Shown: positions 11,441 to 23,804, counted from the stretch's first letter. The stretch: DNA of 64,000 nucleotides from Bryoerythrophyllum caledonicum (GCA_963971425.1 OZ020523.1:11962867-12026866); one strand, 5' to 3'. The notes: a model not told the origin generated them from the sequence alone. Program-made: numbers and translations.

Positions 11441-11746
11441 ATCCGCCTAGGTGTGGGGGCGCCAATGCAACGCGGATTGGGAGTGGGGGAGCGCGGATAG
11501 GTAGTTAGGATATTTTTGAATTTCGTTATTCCATTTTTATTTCTGAAGATACAAAGGGCGGGATTGGGAGACCAAATCAAAACGATTTGTACAAAGTTGT
11601 TCTTCATTCAAAATTACAAAGAAGTCCAAAAAGACATTCTCTTCTTACAAATAACCGAATACAAGTTAGACAACATTTCACATCATAGAGAAGATGCTAC
11701 ATACCCTACAGTATCTAAGGACTATGAAATCACAATATACTATATA

Positions 11747-13694
11747 CTACTCATTGCGGAAGAAATCCCATGGTGTAACTAGGTTGTAGGGCAGTCCTTT
11801 CAACAAGTCTACTACATGCGTGACGGTTGATCTCTCTAGTGGATCGGGTTTCAACAACTCGTCCATGGCTTGCTCAAATCGCTTGGACAATGAACTCGGA
11901 TCTTTGTTCTTTTGGAACAAGCTTGAAGAGCAATCGCGGTTGTAAATCCTCCTTGCCAAGTATCCCACCGCATACGCCTCAGATCTATGGTTGTGCTTAT
12001 GCTTTATTTCCATTCTCCTCGGTGATGTTGGCGTTCCGGGCTTCCCATACACATGGAATAGCTCTGGGGCAGCATGACGATACTTAACTCGGTAAGCGCC
12101 TATCTCCGTACTAGCAGGTCGGCCGTAGTTTGATATCTTGTCTTCGCCGTCCCATGATGCCATTCCCCAATCACACACCCTGATGTATGCAACATCTTTT
12201 TTTTCTGGCGGAAAATAAAACATAACATTGTTGGAGCTCAAGTCGTTGTGCAATAGACGTTGGGAATGTATCACATCCATGATGCACATTAGTGCCCATG
12301 CTAAATAGGCCCGATTTTTACAATACACATAGTTCCATACGAGCCTCAAGGTCGATTCCAGGTGTTTTTAGAATATCATCCTCGTGTTCCCCGTCATATT
12401 ATGAATCGATCCTCCAAATGGATGCTAGTGAGCCACCGTTCCACCAAAGAGTATACGACTCGTATGTTCTTCTATCCACGTACTGAATTTTGATAACCCC
12501 TGCATGGTCCACTGGACACACTAACGCCTCAATTGAACGTTTCTCCCGATTTTTTTCACGACTACCCTCCTTTAATGTTTCCCCGCAAAGTCCATGTGTA
12601 CTGGAATGAAACTTACACCCTCAATACTCACACGGCGGACAACTCCAAAGCCTCCTTCATAATTTCTAGTATCCAATGCCTTTACCTCCACATGCATTGG
12701 AAGCCACACTACACCTTTGCGACCTCTACTCGCAACCCGCGCAACCAAATCTTGATCAATTCGAGGAATAGGGAGGGTAGATCTCCTTTTTGGCTTGATT
12801 GCTTCTACCCCATCTTTGAGTCTCTCAAACAATACCTTCACATCCATTGCCTGTTCGCTTACATCTTCCTTATAATAGACATCCCAAATAATCTTCACGG
12901 GGTTGTAAACAACTTGTTTGGCAAACAATATGGGCCATGTGTCCATTGAATGCCTCATTTTAACTTCGCAAAATTCTTCTTCATTGGCAATCTTTTGGAT
13001 AATGAGTACCAATCTTGCCTCCATAGCTTCTAGCCATGTAGCGTCGTTACACAAGTACCGTTTCTCCAACCTCGATAGACCTTTCTCTATCATCTAATAT
13101 AATATATCTGCTACAACCCTGGCCTTAAATTCCTTGCTCATTGCATCCAAATGGCTTGTCCTTGTTCTTTTCTTGTAGGGCTCTGAGTCTTCAAAAAAAG
13201 CTGGCTGTTTATCCCGCCCTCCTCCCGCTCCAACTGAAGGTTCGCTTGGACCAAAGAACTTGTTGTAGATGGTACCGCACCATGTTGAACGGCCCTCAAC
13301 GATGGCTCTCCTGCTGCGGGCTCACCACTTGATCCGCCTGAACTGCGAGCTCCCGGGTTTCGAAATCCACTCAAACTTTGTGATCCTCGTGACCACCCAG
13401 CTTCACTGGTCCCCCGCGCTGATCCTTGTAGAACCCCTCGAGATCCTACTGTGCCTCGTGAATTGATTGCGATCCACGAGAATTATTTCGTCCAAGTGCA
13501 TGAAATTTTTGGTGCAGTTGTTCCATGCCGTGCCTGCGACCCCTGTCACTTCGCCCACTTCCACTACCTTGTCCTCTTGCCAACATACCACCGCTCACAC
13601 CGTCGACTGCAACAGTGGTTGATTGAATTTCCACCTGATAAGCCTCCTGGAGTTGTCTGTCTGCATCTTGATAATGCACCCTCCTATCGGCCAT
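11747..13694 (-). pseudogene. Protein kinase cargo gene of the giant hAT element (broken)
   Basis: The start is chosen at ATG 13694 (MADRRVHYQ), ~210 bp downstream of a TATA box. The N-terminal Ser/Gly/Gln-rich region (13694-13138) is followed by a helical region (13093-12660). Then comes a Gly-rich loop (NYEGGFGVVRRVSIEGV, near 12640). Between 12570 and 12350 a shifted frame gives a hinge-like LWWNGGSLASIW with a stop. The frame 12349-11747 has the catalytic loop HNDLSSNNVMF, a DWG in place of DFG (VCDWGMA), APELF and the C-lobe. At least two shifts and two stops break it. All main kinase motifs are present, so it was once a full kinase. Its substrate is unknown. It is the last gene of the element. 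Confidence 0.75.
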
Positions 13695-13902
13695 TTTTGT
13701 AAAATAATTAACCGGGCACTTAAAGTGTAGTGCGAAAGTGAGTGAGTCTAGAAAAAATGACAAGGGTTCCCCCCGCATTCGTCTCTCCCAACTCCTATAC
13801 CCTCAAAACCCGTGCAATGGTGCTCGCACAACAAAGTCTCGGGTTCCTATTGGGCAAGGAAATGGAGGGAAAAAAATGAGGACGTCAATGGCCTATCTGC
13901 CT

Positions 13903-14085
13903 TTATATAGGCTGCAAGGGATCGGGAACATTGTGGATAGGGTTGGGAACCTGGAGAACGGCGCGGTCGGGGATTGGACTGGTCGCGGACTGCCCGCGGA
14001 CTTGCCCGTGGATTACCTACAGACTGGCAGCGGACTCGCCCCCACAGACCGCGGACTGTCCGCGGCCTGTCCGCTGAATGGGCGT
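13903..14085 (-). promoter_or_regulatory. TATA box and CCGCGGAC array upstream of the kinase gene
   Basis: The minus strand reads CTATATAAAGG at about 13903-13911. An array of GCGGACTG/CCGCGGAC motifs occupies 13966-14085, about 57 bp upstream of the TATA. Transcription toward lower coordinates would reach the kinase start at 13694. It has the same layout as the four other genes of the element. Confidence 0.6.
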
Positions 14086-14393
14086 CGTTTTTCTCCTTTG
14101 AATTCCTCTTTCCAATTGCCGTTGTTGTAGAGATGGGGGTTGGGGGAGACAACAAGGTTGCCGTGTAACTACAAGTTTTGGCAATGTGAGAACGGGAATG
14201 TCCAAATTTGCTTTGAACCTTGATATAAATGCATTCAAAATGGGCAAAAAATATCGCGTTGTGTACAACTCACTGTGAATTCTATGTTTGTAATGTCAAA
14301 GATAAGAACATAAGAGCTTTGGTTACACTAATTCAAGCAGGAAATTAGACCTGGACATAGTTTACTGAATTTTTAATCCTTTACTTCCGCAAA

Positions 14394-15206
14394 TTAACCC
14401 TTAAAGGACCAAGGCAATTTTTCCTCAAAAACACTCGAAACTGCCATTTTCAGCACATTCGATACAAAATGATACAAAATCATTTTTTTGATAATTTAAC
14501 CATAGGGTCTTGTACTAGACTTATATGAGAGTGTGGTAAAATTTTTGGTAAGTTTGACCGCACCAATTGAAAGATATTAGCCTTTGAAGTGCGACAAAAT
14601 CTTTTTTTCATGTCATACTATACACCTTCAACAAACTTCGACCACCTTCTATGGCAACTTTTTGCACTACGGGCCATGAATTTATTGTGTTAATTTGAAA
14701 AGGATCATGTTAGGCACATGAGCACCAAGTTTTAGGAGTAGAAGAGGTGTAGAAGATGTCCTAAAAAATCCTGCAATGCAACTATGTGCCGAGAATCAAC
14801 AATACACTTTATATTTTGCATATATCATATCCTTCTCAAAATTTTGAAATTCACAAATCCGTACGATAGATGCAAAGATCTCAATTTCCTTTCCAAGAAG
14901 ACATTTTCTTTCTTTTAAATGGACAAAAACTCGAATTTCTATTGAATTTAGAAGTTATTAATGTTTGGTGACAGTATTTGTGATATGTCACACTAAATTG
15001 CTGCACTATTTGTATATGTAAGTGAAAATAAATTGTAACTTTTGAACCGTAAGTTGGAATTCTACAAAATTTGTGTCTATGCAAAGCTAATCAAAAGTTG
15101 TCTGTTCAATAAAAAATCTTAGAAAATAATGCCTAGAATTGAGAACGTGGTACCTCACCCAAACTCAAATTGTCCCCCGAGGGGACATTGGTCCTTTAGG
15201 GGTTAA
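14394..15206. mobile_element. piggyBac-like MITE, 805 bp, TTAA target
   Basis: TTAA at 14394-14397 and 15203-15206 flank inverted ends CCCTTAAAGGACCAA and TTGGTCCTTTAGGGG. Target TTAA with CCC...GGG ends is the piggyBac signature. The interior is AT-rich and noncoding, so it is non-autonomous. It was inserted just downstream of RING gene C. A related end lies at 3715 and a possible relative at 39098-39668. Confidence 0.8.
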
Positions 15207-15215
15207 TGTGGTGCT

Positions 15216-17447
15216 CTAAGCTCTTGCAGCGTCTTTTGCACGAACATTACTCCGCGTTCGATATCCATGACGTCCATGACCTTGCCGATATCGAGGTATC
15301 TCCCCACCATTAAGCCATTCCTTCACCTCTTGGGCGACGTCTTCCAAAATGGCATCGAGCGCCGCCACCAGTAGTCGTTTTTGATGGTAGCGTTCTTCCC
15401 AATATAATTCCTCCGTTCCAGTTGTTGCATCTAGTATTGTATCATGATAAGCCCTTCGTAGTTGTAGATCCCGCACTGCTCGCTCGCCAGATGAGTTGTA
15501 ATATGGTGGCGGTCCTAAGCCGTGCACCAATTCGTTTCATTGACGATTCCAATGCCACCCTAGGGTCTGGTTAAAAAACATCTTCATGCCGTAATCTGCC
15601 GGTTTGTCAGGATACATCTCATTTGCTGCATGTACTAGTTTGTCCGGATCATCTAACAATTCTTCCCCTTGAAAGGTATGCCATTGTTGTGCCTTTGACA
15701 TATTATGTCTCCAACTCCACTCAACAGGGTTCCCATTGAAGTTTTCAAGTGCAAAGTCATAATCATCTTGACGATACACCCAGTGACTTGGCATGATATC
15801 CCGTAGGCCAAATTGAAGATACAAACGTGGATGTAATGGCGCCCTTCATACACCGCAAGTACGCAAACGAATCATACTCTTGACTAGACAATGCGGATGG
15901 AACGAATGGCCACAAGATCCAATCATATAACACCCTTCAGGACCCCAAGGATTATCGCAGATAGGACATGATGATCCGTCGGATGTCATGGGGTGTGGTC
16001 TTTGCCACAACAGCTTTCCAATCATTTCAGTTGGATAATCATGCACTTCTCCAATGTCCCAACAGTGATCCTCTTCTGTCACAAGCCTCCAATCAATATT
16101 GTTGTTGTTCAATAGTAGCGGCGGATCACTATCGTCCCAGCTGATTGGATACATGGTTTCATCACGAGGCCATGATGTGAGCAAAAGGGTCCTTAATTTC
16201 TTCTCCGATGTCCATTCAGCGCATATACTCTAGAATTCCGCCTCGTATTGCCGTGTCCATACCACAGAAAATACCGTTGTGAGCATCATCTCTTCGCGCT
16301 CATCGATTATTTTTGAAACCAATAATTTAAGATTATTTCGGGCCGATTCTTTGTTCTCCCAATATGCTTTTAATTCATCCAACTCTTGCTGCAAACCTGC
16401 ATGCGTCATCTCCGCTACTACATGTTGTGCCTTGATTTCTTGTAGCTCCCTCTTTAAGTCTGCAACTTCAATCATGTAATTTTCATTGCTATTGTTGACT
16501 TGATTGAGTTGATTGCGTAGATGGGTCACTTCAGCAAGCGAGTTCTTCTTCTCTGTCTCTAGCGCACATACTTTTGACACCGTTTCCACATCATTGTCTC
16601 GTCCATGTTGCAACCTTTTTATTTCCACACTAAGCACTTCCAATTGTGCCTATAACTCACCATACTTATCTTCATCAAACTTCATCAGGGCGTCACCGGC
16701 TTTCCTTTGAATAGCATTGGCCATCTCCATAGTTGTTGAAAGTGGGTTTGACCCCTCCCCAATCTTGTTTGGGGCATGCTTGTCCAATTCTTTGCAATGT
16801 GTGGCCTCAACCTTCCTTTCTCTAGGCTTTCGACCGCTACTCTTCCTTGGTGAAACAATTTCTCGATTGAATGGCATTTCATCATTTGGATCGTCGTACA
16901 AGGTAGGGTTCTCAAGGAACCATTGAGGGGCATTGTTTCTTGGAATCTCTCGAGGTTTCTTTGCTGAAAGATGGTGTCCAAGTCTCCGACCGCTTGAAAA
17001 GGGGTCGTGAATCGTTGACCAATCCACTTGCTTTCCTAATTGATATTCTGCATACATCAATGCTCCAATGGATCTAGGAATATTATTTTGCGGCCATTTC
17101 TCCAAATTAGAAAGGGCACGTAGGATCTTGAGGAACCTCTACTTTACATGCACGTCATTGATCTGTCTGTACGTGGCTGCTTTCGCTGCACAATGTTTAG
17201 GGTGGAGCTCCGCAGGCCACCATCTGCCGAGATGTGCATACTTGATGTACTCCAATGCATTGTCGGTTGTCCATGGCTCACGCACTGATTCTCAACCCTC
17301 CTTTGCTTGAAGATCATAGTTTGTTTATACCTCGAGCTCCAAATCTGCGGAATTCCTCTTTGTCCTTTTCACTGGAAAATCCTCCTCGCTTGGTTTATCC
17401 ACCATCATCCTCCGTGCTCCTTGAACGCCACCTCCGCTTTCCATCAT
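15216..17447 (-). pseudogene. RING/coiled-coil cargo gene, copy C (diverged, broken)
   Basis: The start is placed at the ATG pair near 17447 (MMESGGG, then a basic KRTKRNSADLELEV stretch as in copy A). Recognisable blocks in order: DWSTI near 17020; a basic linker; a coiled coil (16643-16230); LLTSWPRDETMYPISWDDSD (16184 on); a RING-type zinc finger CPICDNPWGPEGCYMIGSCG then HSFHPHC (about 15970-15880). The LYLQFGLRD and GWHW-HGLG blocks follow down to 15216. The last CxxC pair is broken because the final Cys codon is TGA. Stops and shifts split it into about five frames. It is homologous to copy A along its length. It was probably an E3-ligase-like or structural protein; the function is unknown. 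Confidence 0.7.
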
Positions 17448-17790
17448 GTAATTCTTCTAAAGTCTTCTACAGATTTCCGAATCACAAAAGTTACTTACAA
17501 TAATATATATTTACTTTTCCACATTATCTATTATCATACAAGAATTCTAGAACAACTGCTCTATTCCAAAGATTGGAAGACTACATGCACTGCAAAATAG
17601 TGTTGCCTTGGCTACAAATTAAAGCATGCACTTCAAAATATTGTTGCCATGCTTGGGTAGAGTGCTAAAACCCCACCGTTGGCATAACCATCGCCTATAA
17701 TAGTGAAAAATCAGATGCTTCTGAGGACAAATATCTTCCCTTGGGAAGATGAAGGTCCTCCAAAGGAGTACTTTCCCCCTTGGAAGCCCC

Positions 17791-17826
17791 GCACACCACC
17801 GTCAACGTGGAGGCAAGTGCGTCAAG
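17791..17826 (-). promoter_or_regulatory. Conserved 36-bp leader box, copy C
   Basis: GCACACCACCGTCAACGTGG plus AGGCAAGTGCGTCAAG (plus strand). It is shared with copies B (21442-21477) and A (30078-30113) at about 32 of 36 positions. It lies between the TATA-like box and the start codon, so it is in the 5' leader on the minus strand. Its role is unknown; it could be an upstream regulatory or splice element. Confidence 0.5.
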
Positions 17827-17872
17827 GCTTTCTAGGACTAAGATAGTGTCAAGCCATGGGGACCCCTTCCAC

Positions 17873-18097
17873 TTTCTATAACATATGTACCTCGTCCGCA
17901 CCCTGTCAGCGGACTGCCCGCATCCAGCCCTCGTCCCGTCCGTGGGCTGTCCGCTCCCAGTCCGATCCCCATCCGCTCCTAGTTTGTCTAAACCATCCGC
18001 TCCCAGTTCGCGCCCAGTCCGCAAACTGTCCTCGCTCAGTCCGCAACCCATCAGCGCGCCCAGTCCGAGCCCACTAACCCCTAGTCCGCGCGCCCAG
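17873..18097 (-). promoter_or_regulatory. TATA-like box and GTCCGC array upstream of RING gene C
   Basis: On the minus strand TTATAGAAAG (17873-17882) is a weak TATA. CAGTCCGC/GTCCGCTCCC motifs fill 17887-18097 directly upstream. The layout is the same as in copies A and B. Confidence 0.55.
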
Positions 18098-18213
18098 TCC
18101 AATAGTCTTCAAGGGAATAAATACATAAAAAAAAACTAAAAAAAAAGGCGGATAATGAATACAAGAAAGTAAGCCTTTAAAACAATACTTGCACATCAAA
18201 TTTCCTTTTTTAT

Positions 18214-20213
18214 ATGGTTGTGTGCTGTAGAGTGGTTTTTCACCACTCTAATAAAACACCCAAGTGTATCCACACCTCATAGGATTCGTTACGGGGATGA
18301 TCATACGCCTAGTTTTAAGTAATTGGAGATTAATTGTATCGTTAAAGCTATCTTTTTGGTTAATTCTTAAGGTTATCTATCTATTTTTAGGAAATTAGGG
18401 TTGTTAGCATCACTCTTAAGGGATCCACAAACAAAGTCTAAACCCCAAGGATCTCTCGTGCCTTAAGACGGAACATTAGTCCTTTTAAGATTGTGCTTAT
18501 GCCACTAATCCTTAAACACTTGCCACACTGGGCTAATGGAAGTTTCCATTAAGTCTCATTGCATTGGTTCTTTAATTACAATCTTTAAGAATTCAAATTC
18601 TTACCTCATGCAAAAACGCTCCACTTTTCACGTCCGTCCACTCGGTCCACGTGATCACGTTTTTAAGACAATGGTTAGTCTCAAAAATCCCATACACAAG
18701 TTAACTTAAGTCTTAAAGAGTTCACCTCTTAAGTCTCCACTTAAGTTCACTTACCCACAATTATCCCTTAAAGACCACGGTCTTCCACACTTACTCGTAC
18801 CACTTAGTCTTTAAGATGTCTGAATTTTACTTAAGACTTCTCTCTCGGTCGGGTCCATGTTCTTAAGAACACAGTTTCTGTCCTTGAGTTCTTAAGCACT
18901 CACTTTCTCACTTAGGACTGATTCTTAAGAACCTGCATTGTCTAGACCAATTCGGTCCTACAATGTTCTTAAGTTTCTGTCTTTAAGACTTCCAGAACCG
19001 GGAATGCATCTCACTGAATGCAAATGTTGTCCCGTATTCTCACTCATACGAACCTTTAAGTCCAAGCCCTTAAACTTAAGGATCTCATGGTACTTAAGGT
19101 CTCACTCTTCATAAGCTTATGTATCCAAACTTGGACTTAAGATTCTTAAGTTTCTATGTTTTCTTCTTAAGTCTTTCTTTGGGATTTGTTCCTTATTTTC
19201 TCTCTTATGATAGATTCTTAAATACTCACAACTTAGCCTGCCTTAGAGAATCCCTTCTATTAAGGTTAGACTTAATGCTAATTTTTTGTATGCATAATAT
19301 GACACTCTTGCCATGCATCAAGGTATGCCACTCTTGATGTTTATTGTATAAATTGCATTAACATGAATAAGAACTCCACTCTTATTCTTATGATACTCAA
19401 GTTATGCTCACTCACACTTGAGATCTTATTAAGTACTTATGCATCACACATCTCATGCACTAAGTCACTTAATTTCACATTATCTCCATTAATCTTCACA
19501 CTCATGATTAATGCTCCAACATACACACACACAAGGTCACACCCACGACCTTAGTAGTTAGGGTATTTCCCTATCTTATTCCATGAAGAATAAATATACA
19601 ATGCATTCATGCATAAGAATTTTATCCGCAATTAATACCTAATGCATGCAATTGCATTTACAACACACAATGTCAAATTTATTCAATAAAGTTCACATAT
19701 TATTGCAATTGTACATATGACTCAAGTCACACACAAGACTCTACACATGCAAATTCAATAACAATTATATATTCATATATAAAATTAAATACTCTTACAA
19801 CATTAAGAGTCATCAACTAGCTCTTTCACCTAAAGCTAGGGCTCACTCCAATCTTCCTCCAAGAAATTTCTATGGTGATGGCCAAGAATACTAAAAATTC
19901 AAGCTAGTCATTCTACTCAACATCCAAGAGGTACAACTCTTGGAAAGAGGTTTTCCCTAGTATTAACCATTAAGATTAATTCCACTAAATCTTCACATCT
20001 CTTCATATCCATTCATGAAAAGATACACCCTACCCAAAGGGTGTGAGTTCAACCCTTTTCCCATTATTTCCTACTTCTTGGATATGAATAGGTACTTTCC
20101 AATTAATTAAGTACTTAGTGTAAACTTAATCATTAATTTTTTAATTCTCCATATATCTACAACCCTTTTTACACTTAATTTTCGGAAAAAATCTATTTTT
20201 GTAATTTTGGCTC
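18214..20213. mobile_element. CTTAAG-rich ~2-kb repeat, copy 1
   Basis: An AT-rich segment packed with CTTAAG/TCTTAAG words and with no coding frame. It interrupts duplicate B: the sequence before 18213 and after 20214 is adjacent in copy A near 27380. A diverged copy in reverse orientation lies at about 39990-41230. Shared landmarks include AAAACACCCAAG, GTTGTTAGCATCACTCTTAAG, CCTTGATGCATG and ACTCCAATCTTC. It also contains the hairpin ACACCCTACCCAAAGGGTGT near 20025. The class is unknown; it could be a non-autonomous LTR or other element. Borders are to within ~10 bp. Confidence 0.6.
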
Positions 20214-20491
20214 TACATGTGCTCTAGAAGAACTTAGAAGGTTTTTTGAAGAACACGTAGAGAGGGTTGGAAAATGTGCCTCCTGTAGATGGAAGTTCTC
20301 TATATTTGTTTTCTCAAAATCAAGTAGAAATTTGTACACATGTACACAACATCATTCTTTTCTACTAAATATTTAATTGATTTTGTGACTCTAGGCACCT
20401 AAACTATTTGATATCGGCCTCATGAAACACATACGGCGAATTAGTACGCACTATTTACATTCCATATCCGGAGCGCGACAAGGAGGCACCT

Positions 20492-21127
20492 TCACCTCCT
20501 TCGATTACGGAGCTTTGGTTTTGCTTGATCCGCTGGCAACTCTTCGTTAGGTGGGTCAACCAAAGTACTGTCGCCCATAAACCACTCCGGCACAAGATTT
20601 CTAGGAATCGATAGCACATGTAGCTTTGAAGAAAGTGCTTCGCCTAGATGCACGCCAAGGTTACCAATAGTGTACAAAGGTTGATCAAACGTCGATCAAT
20701 CAACCTGCTTGTCCAACTGACATTCGGCGTATATCATTGCTCTAATTCTTCTCGGAATGTTATTTGATCAATAACGTGTTTCGTGGGAGATGGCTCGTAA
20801 AACCTCTAAACACCTCCATTTTATCTCAATGGAATTAATATTCAAATACGTCAATTGCTTTGATCGGCAATGGTCCTCGTGTGCTTCTGGAGTATACCAT
20901 CAGTCGAGGTGAGCAAAACCAATGTGTTCATACGCCTATTGACAAGTCTATGGCTCCGATAAATCCTCCTGGCATCCTCTATATGCCAAAAGATTAAGGT
21001 CCCCGTAAATATCTAGCTCCAAATCTGCAGCCTTCTCGGCTCTTTTTGAAGGACCCGCGCCCAAATGTGGCATATTTAAATTCCTCCTCCCTCCACCATC
21101 TCCACCACCTCCACCACCGCTATGCAT
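20492..21127 (-). pseudogene. RING/coiled-coil cargo gene, copy B (internally deleted)
   Basis: The start ATG at 21127 begins MHSGGGGGGDGGGRRNLNMP, aligned with copy A (MATMHGDGGGGGGRRNLNAP). The N-terminal block (ELDIYGDLNLLAY, YEHIGFAHLD, WYTPE-H-D-C) follows with stops. The frame from 20677 to 20492 (MYTIGNLGVHLGEALSSKLH...PADQAKPKLRNRRR) ends abruptly. It joins directly to the 3' flank that in copy A follows the stop codon. The coiled coil, RING and C-terminal blocks are missing, so this is a ~1.5-kb internal deletion derivative. Confidence 0.7.
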
Positions 21128-21441
21128 GGTGAAAATGTTTTAAACAAACCTAAACCAGTACGAAATACTTCTAATTGCTATTCTAATACTAGCTAACTAT
21201 TCTAATATGATTATGCCGCCTATAACTAATTGCACTTCAAAATAGTGCTACAATAAATCCCATGCAAGCACTTCAAAATAGTGTTGTTGAGAGATTGTTA
21301 AAAAGTATTAAATACACGGCTTCGTCAATTCTCTGACAACTTCAACAGCTTCTGTACCTGTTCTGATGCTTGTGAGGACTAAAAATTCCCCTTTCAGGTA
21401 ATCTCCGTCCTCAAGAGAACCACTTTCCTACCTGAAAATCG

Positions 21442-21735
21442 TGCACACCGCCGTCAACGTGGAGGCAAGTGCGTCAGGCTGCCCAGGATTCGTGGAAAAG
21501 TGTGTCTACAAAATTTCCTCCCTCCCCCTTTATAGCACTCTGTCCGACCATGTCCACCCATGTCCGTGGCCGTAGGAACGCAACTGTCCGCGGGCAGTCC
21601 GCGTCTCCTCCGCACGTTGTCTGCGGGCAGTCCCGCGTCTCGTCCGCGCCCTGTCCACGGGCAGTCCGCGATCAGTTCGCGACCAGTCCGACGCAGATTC
21701 GGCGTCCACTCAAATACTTGTCCGCACGCCTCTAA
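21442..21735 (-). promoter_or_regulatory. Leader box, TATA box and GTCCGC array upstream of RING gene B
   Basis: The 36-bp leader box is at 21442-21477. Minus-strand GCTATAAAGGGG lies at 21525-21536. GTCCGCGGGCAGTCCGC-type motifs fill 21541-21735, about 7 bp upstream of the TATA. The array is cut off from its upstream DNA by the pogo-like insertion at 21757. Confidence 0.6.
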
Positions 21736-21808
21736 ATATTTTCCACGTTCCCTTTACAGTCAGACCTCGAGAAGTGTTAGGGGTTGGGAGCATTCTTTTA
21801 GTTAACAC

Positions 21809-23208
21809 TTAGGCCCGCTGTACACTATGGTGGAGAACTCCACCTGCCAAGAATTCAAGGGAAATAGAGCAATAAGATCGAAGTACAAATTGTTCTTCAT
21901 TGGATTGGTTTTACACTATGGCTAAGACTTGACCGGTGAAGAACTTCAAGCATGGATGAAAAGATGACATGGATGCCTATGTGGCAACACTTTATTGAAG
22001 AGTTCCTCTCCTCTAGATTAGTTTCTTGTCCGACCTCAACCCCCGGACAAGAAACCAAACCACTTGAAGATAACAACTTACTTAAAATATATTTTCCCCC
22101 TAAATTTGCTGAATTTAACTGTAGTTCAAGTTCATGCTTTTTCTTCCACGAGTGTCTATCTTTTGAAAAAAAATCTTGAGTAAGTTGCGCATTTTTTTCT
22201 AGTTTGAGTGGTACAAATTTAAAGTCAGTTTGATTAGTATTGAGTGAGTTACGTGCATTTTAGTGGAATGGGGTTCTACATTCGGGGCAAATTTTTATTG
22301 CTATTGATTTTCAATTGTACTTTAATTGTAATGAAGAAGAAGAACGCCGGTCTCCGAAGGAGACGTGAATAAAGTGTCTGTTCGTTCCACTACTAAGACC
22401 ATGCCCACAGGACAAGGAATTAGTGAGCTGGAAAAATAATTGTAATGACATGATTGTGGGGTTTGTGTTTAGAGTAGGAGTTTACTACTTGTTACTCTTT
22501 CTTAGATTTTCAAAGTTGACAGTAGCCCAAAAACTCTATGCTAGATTATGTTTTCTATACAAGAAGTAGAGTTAACCCGGTGTAATAAATGGCTCTCAAT
22601 ATTGCATTGTATGTTGAATTCATGTGAGCTTTTTACCACACAAACTAGACAAGTAGAAACATTTTTTCCAACAAGTTTTTCTACATTTTTACACTTGATA
22701 TAAAACGCATAGATTTTGAAAGGTGATTGCGGCCCAAAATGCATGTTGGACCTTACAACATTAAGTAGATGGGAGATATCCATCCTTTGTTCAAAGAAAT
22801 TAAAAACTATTCTGGAAAATGATTTTTCATCTATAAAGAGTTGGCGAATTGAAGAAATTAGAAGGAAAAGACAAGATGACATGGCAAAAAGCAGGAAGGA
22901 AATTAAAAAAACAATTTATATTGATGATACATAATTTATTTAGAATATTTTTGTCCTAGTTTGACCTTATATTTGGACATCAATCTTTGTCAAGATATAT
23001 CTAATCTTTATTTTTATTTTTATACTGACATCTTTTGAAATTTCTTTTACACACTCGTCTAATGTGCAAATATCATTTCATTTCTATTAGTTGGATCAAT
23101 TATTGTCCACATAAACAAACATTGTCCTAAAGATTTATACTAATATTTTTGGCTAAGACTTCTTTACCGGCCGGTGGAGTTCCCCACCGTAGTGTAAAAC
23201 CCCTCTTA
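21809..23208. mobile_element. PIF/Harbinger-like MITE, 1394 bp, TTA target
   Basis: TTA at 21809-21811 and 23206-23208 flank inverted ends GGCCCGCTGTACACTATGGTGG and its partner ending CCACCGTAGTGTAAAACCCCTC. The inner parts of the ends form GGTGGAG-TTCTCCACC-type hairpins. A second copy of TACACTATGG-CTAAGACTT near 21912 is matched by GGCTAAGACTTC at 23150. There is no transposase, so it is non-autonomous; the class is inferred from the TTA target. Confidence 0.55.
22335..22436 (-). mobile_element. 5'-truncated LINE 3' tail with 12-bp target duplication
   Basis: About 100 bp matching the 3' end of the LINE at 45.4-59.3 kb in reverse: GAAGAAGAACGCCGG...GTGTCTGTTCGTTCCAC. Both sides carry TAATTGTAATGA (22323-22334 and 22437-22448). 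The (GAA)n on this strand is the LINE 3' simple repeat. This is the hallmark of target-primed reverse transcription. Confidence 0.85.
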
Positions 23209-23641
23209 GGCACTGGTAACTCATAACATTTATAAGTTGTGATGTCGATGATTTGTAAAACTTATAACAAAAAAACACTTAGCAGAATTTAAAAGGTAAA
23301 TACATTACATTTATAGAAATAATGGATGTAATTACGAAACTTTGATTCATTATTCATCTATTCGTGTCACCCTCAATCTTGAACCTCCATTAGGCACTTG
23401 ATGTCTAGAAAAACTATTAACCAACAAAAGTACTTTATCTTTCTGGGCACTTACCATCATACTACTAAAATCATAATCCGCGCAGTGAACCACGCACCGA
23501 CCAATCGCGCTGTCAACCTTGGAGTAAACTATAGAAACGGTGCAGCCAACCACGCAGGAAATCATGTTATTTTTTTAAAAATATAGTTTGTAACATAAAA
23601 ACTTCATGAAAATGGTTGGACTAATGCGTTGCAAAGCATTA

Positions 23642-23804
23642 AACACCATATTCATTATATTGGGAGATTGTGAGCTTCCCAATTTAATACGTATGTTGCT
23701 CTTGAGCTCTAAAATGTACCCACTATGCACATTCAGCTCGAGTCGAGCTGAATGTGCACTAGATCAAAATCATGGAAATCTCCCAATATAATGAATATGG
23801 TGTT
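23642..23804. repeat. Nested foldback (palindromes)
   Basis: AACACCATATTCATTATATTGGGAGATT (first 20: AACACCATATTCATTATATT; 23642-23669) is repeated inverted at 23777-23804. Between them a shorter near-perfect palindrome GCACATTCAGCTCGA...TCGAGCTGAATGTGC spans 23727-23757. A direct phrase AATGGTTGRACTAATGCGTTGCAAAGCA precedes it (23612) and recurs at 24401. Confidence 0.7.

Noticed and set aside
10526..11607. Several open frames on both strands in the GC-rich array
   Set aside because: They are by-products of a repeat with few stop codons; proteins are repetitive Ser/Arg/Gln or Cys/Gly runs on both strands.
23350..23565. A Cys/Val-rich minus-strand frame as a transposase part
   Set aside because: No motif of DDE or HTH domains; it lies within the pogo-like element but cannot be assigned.
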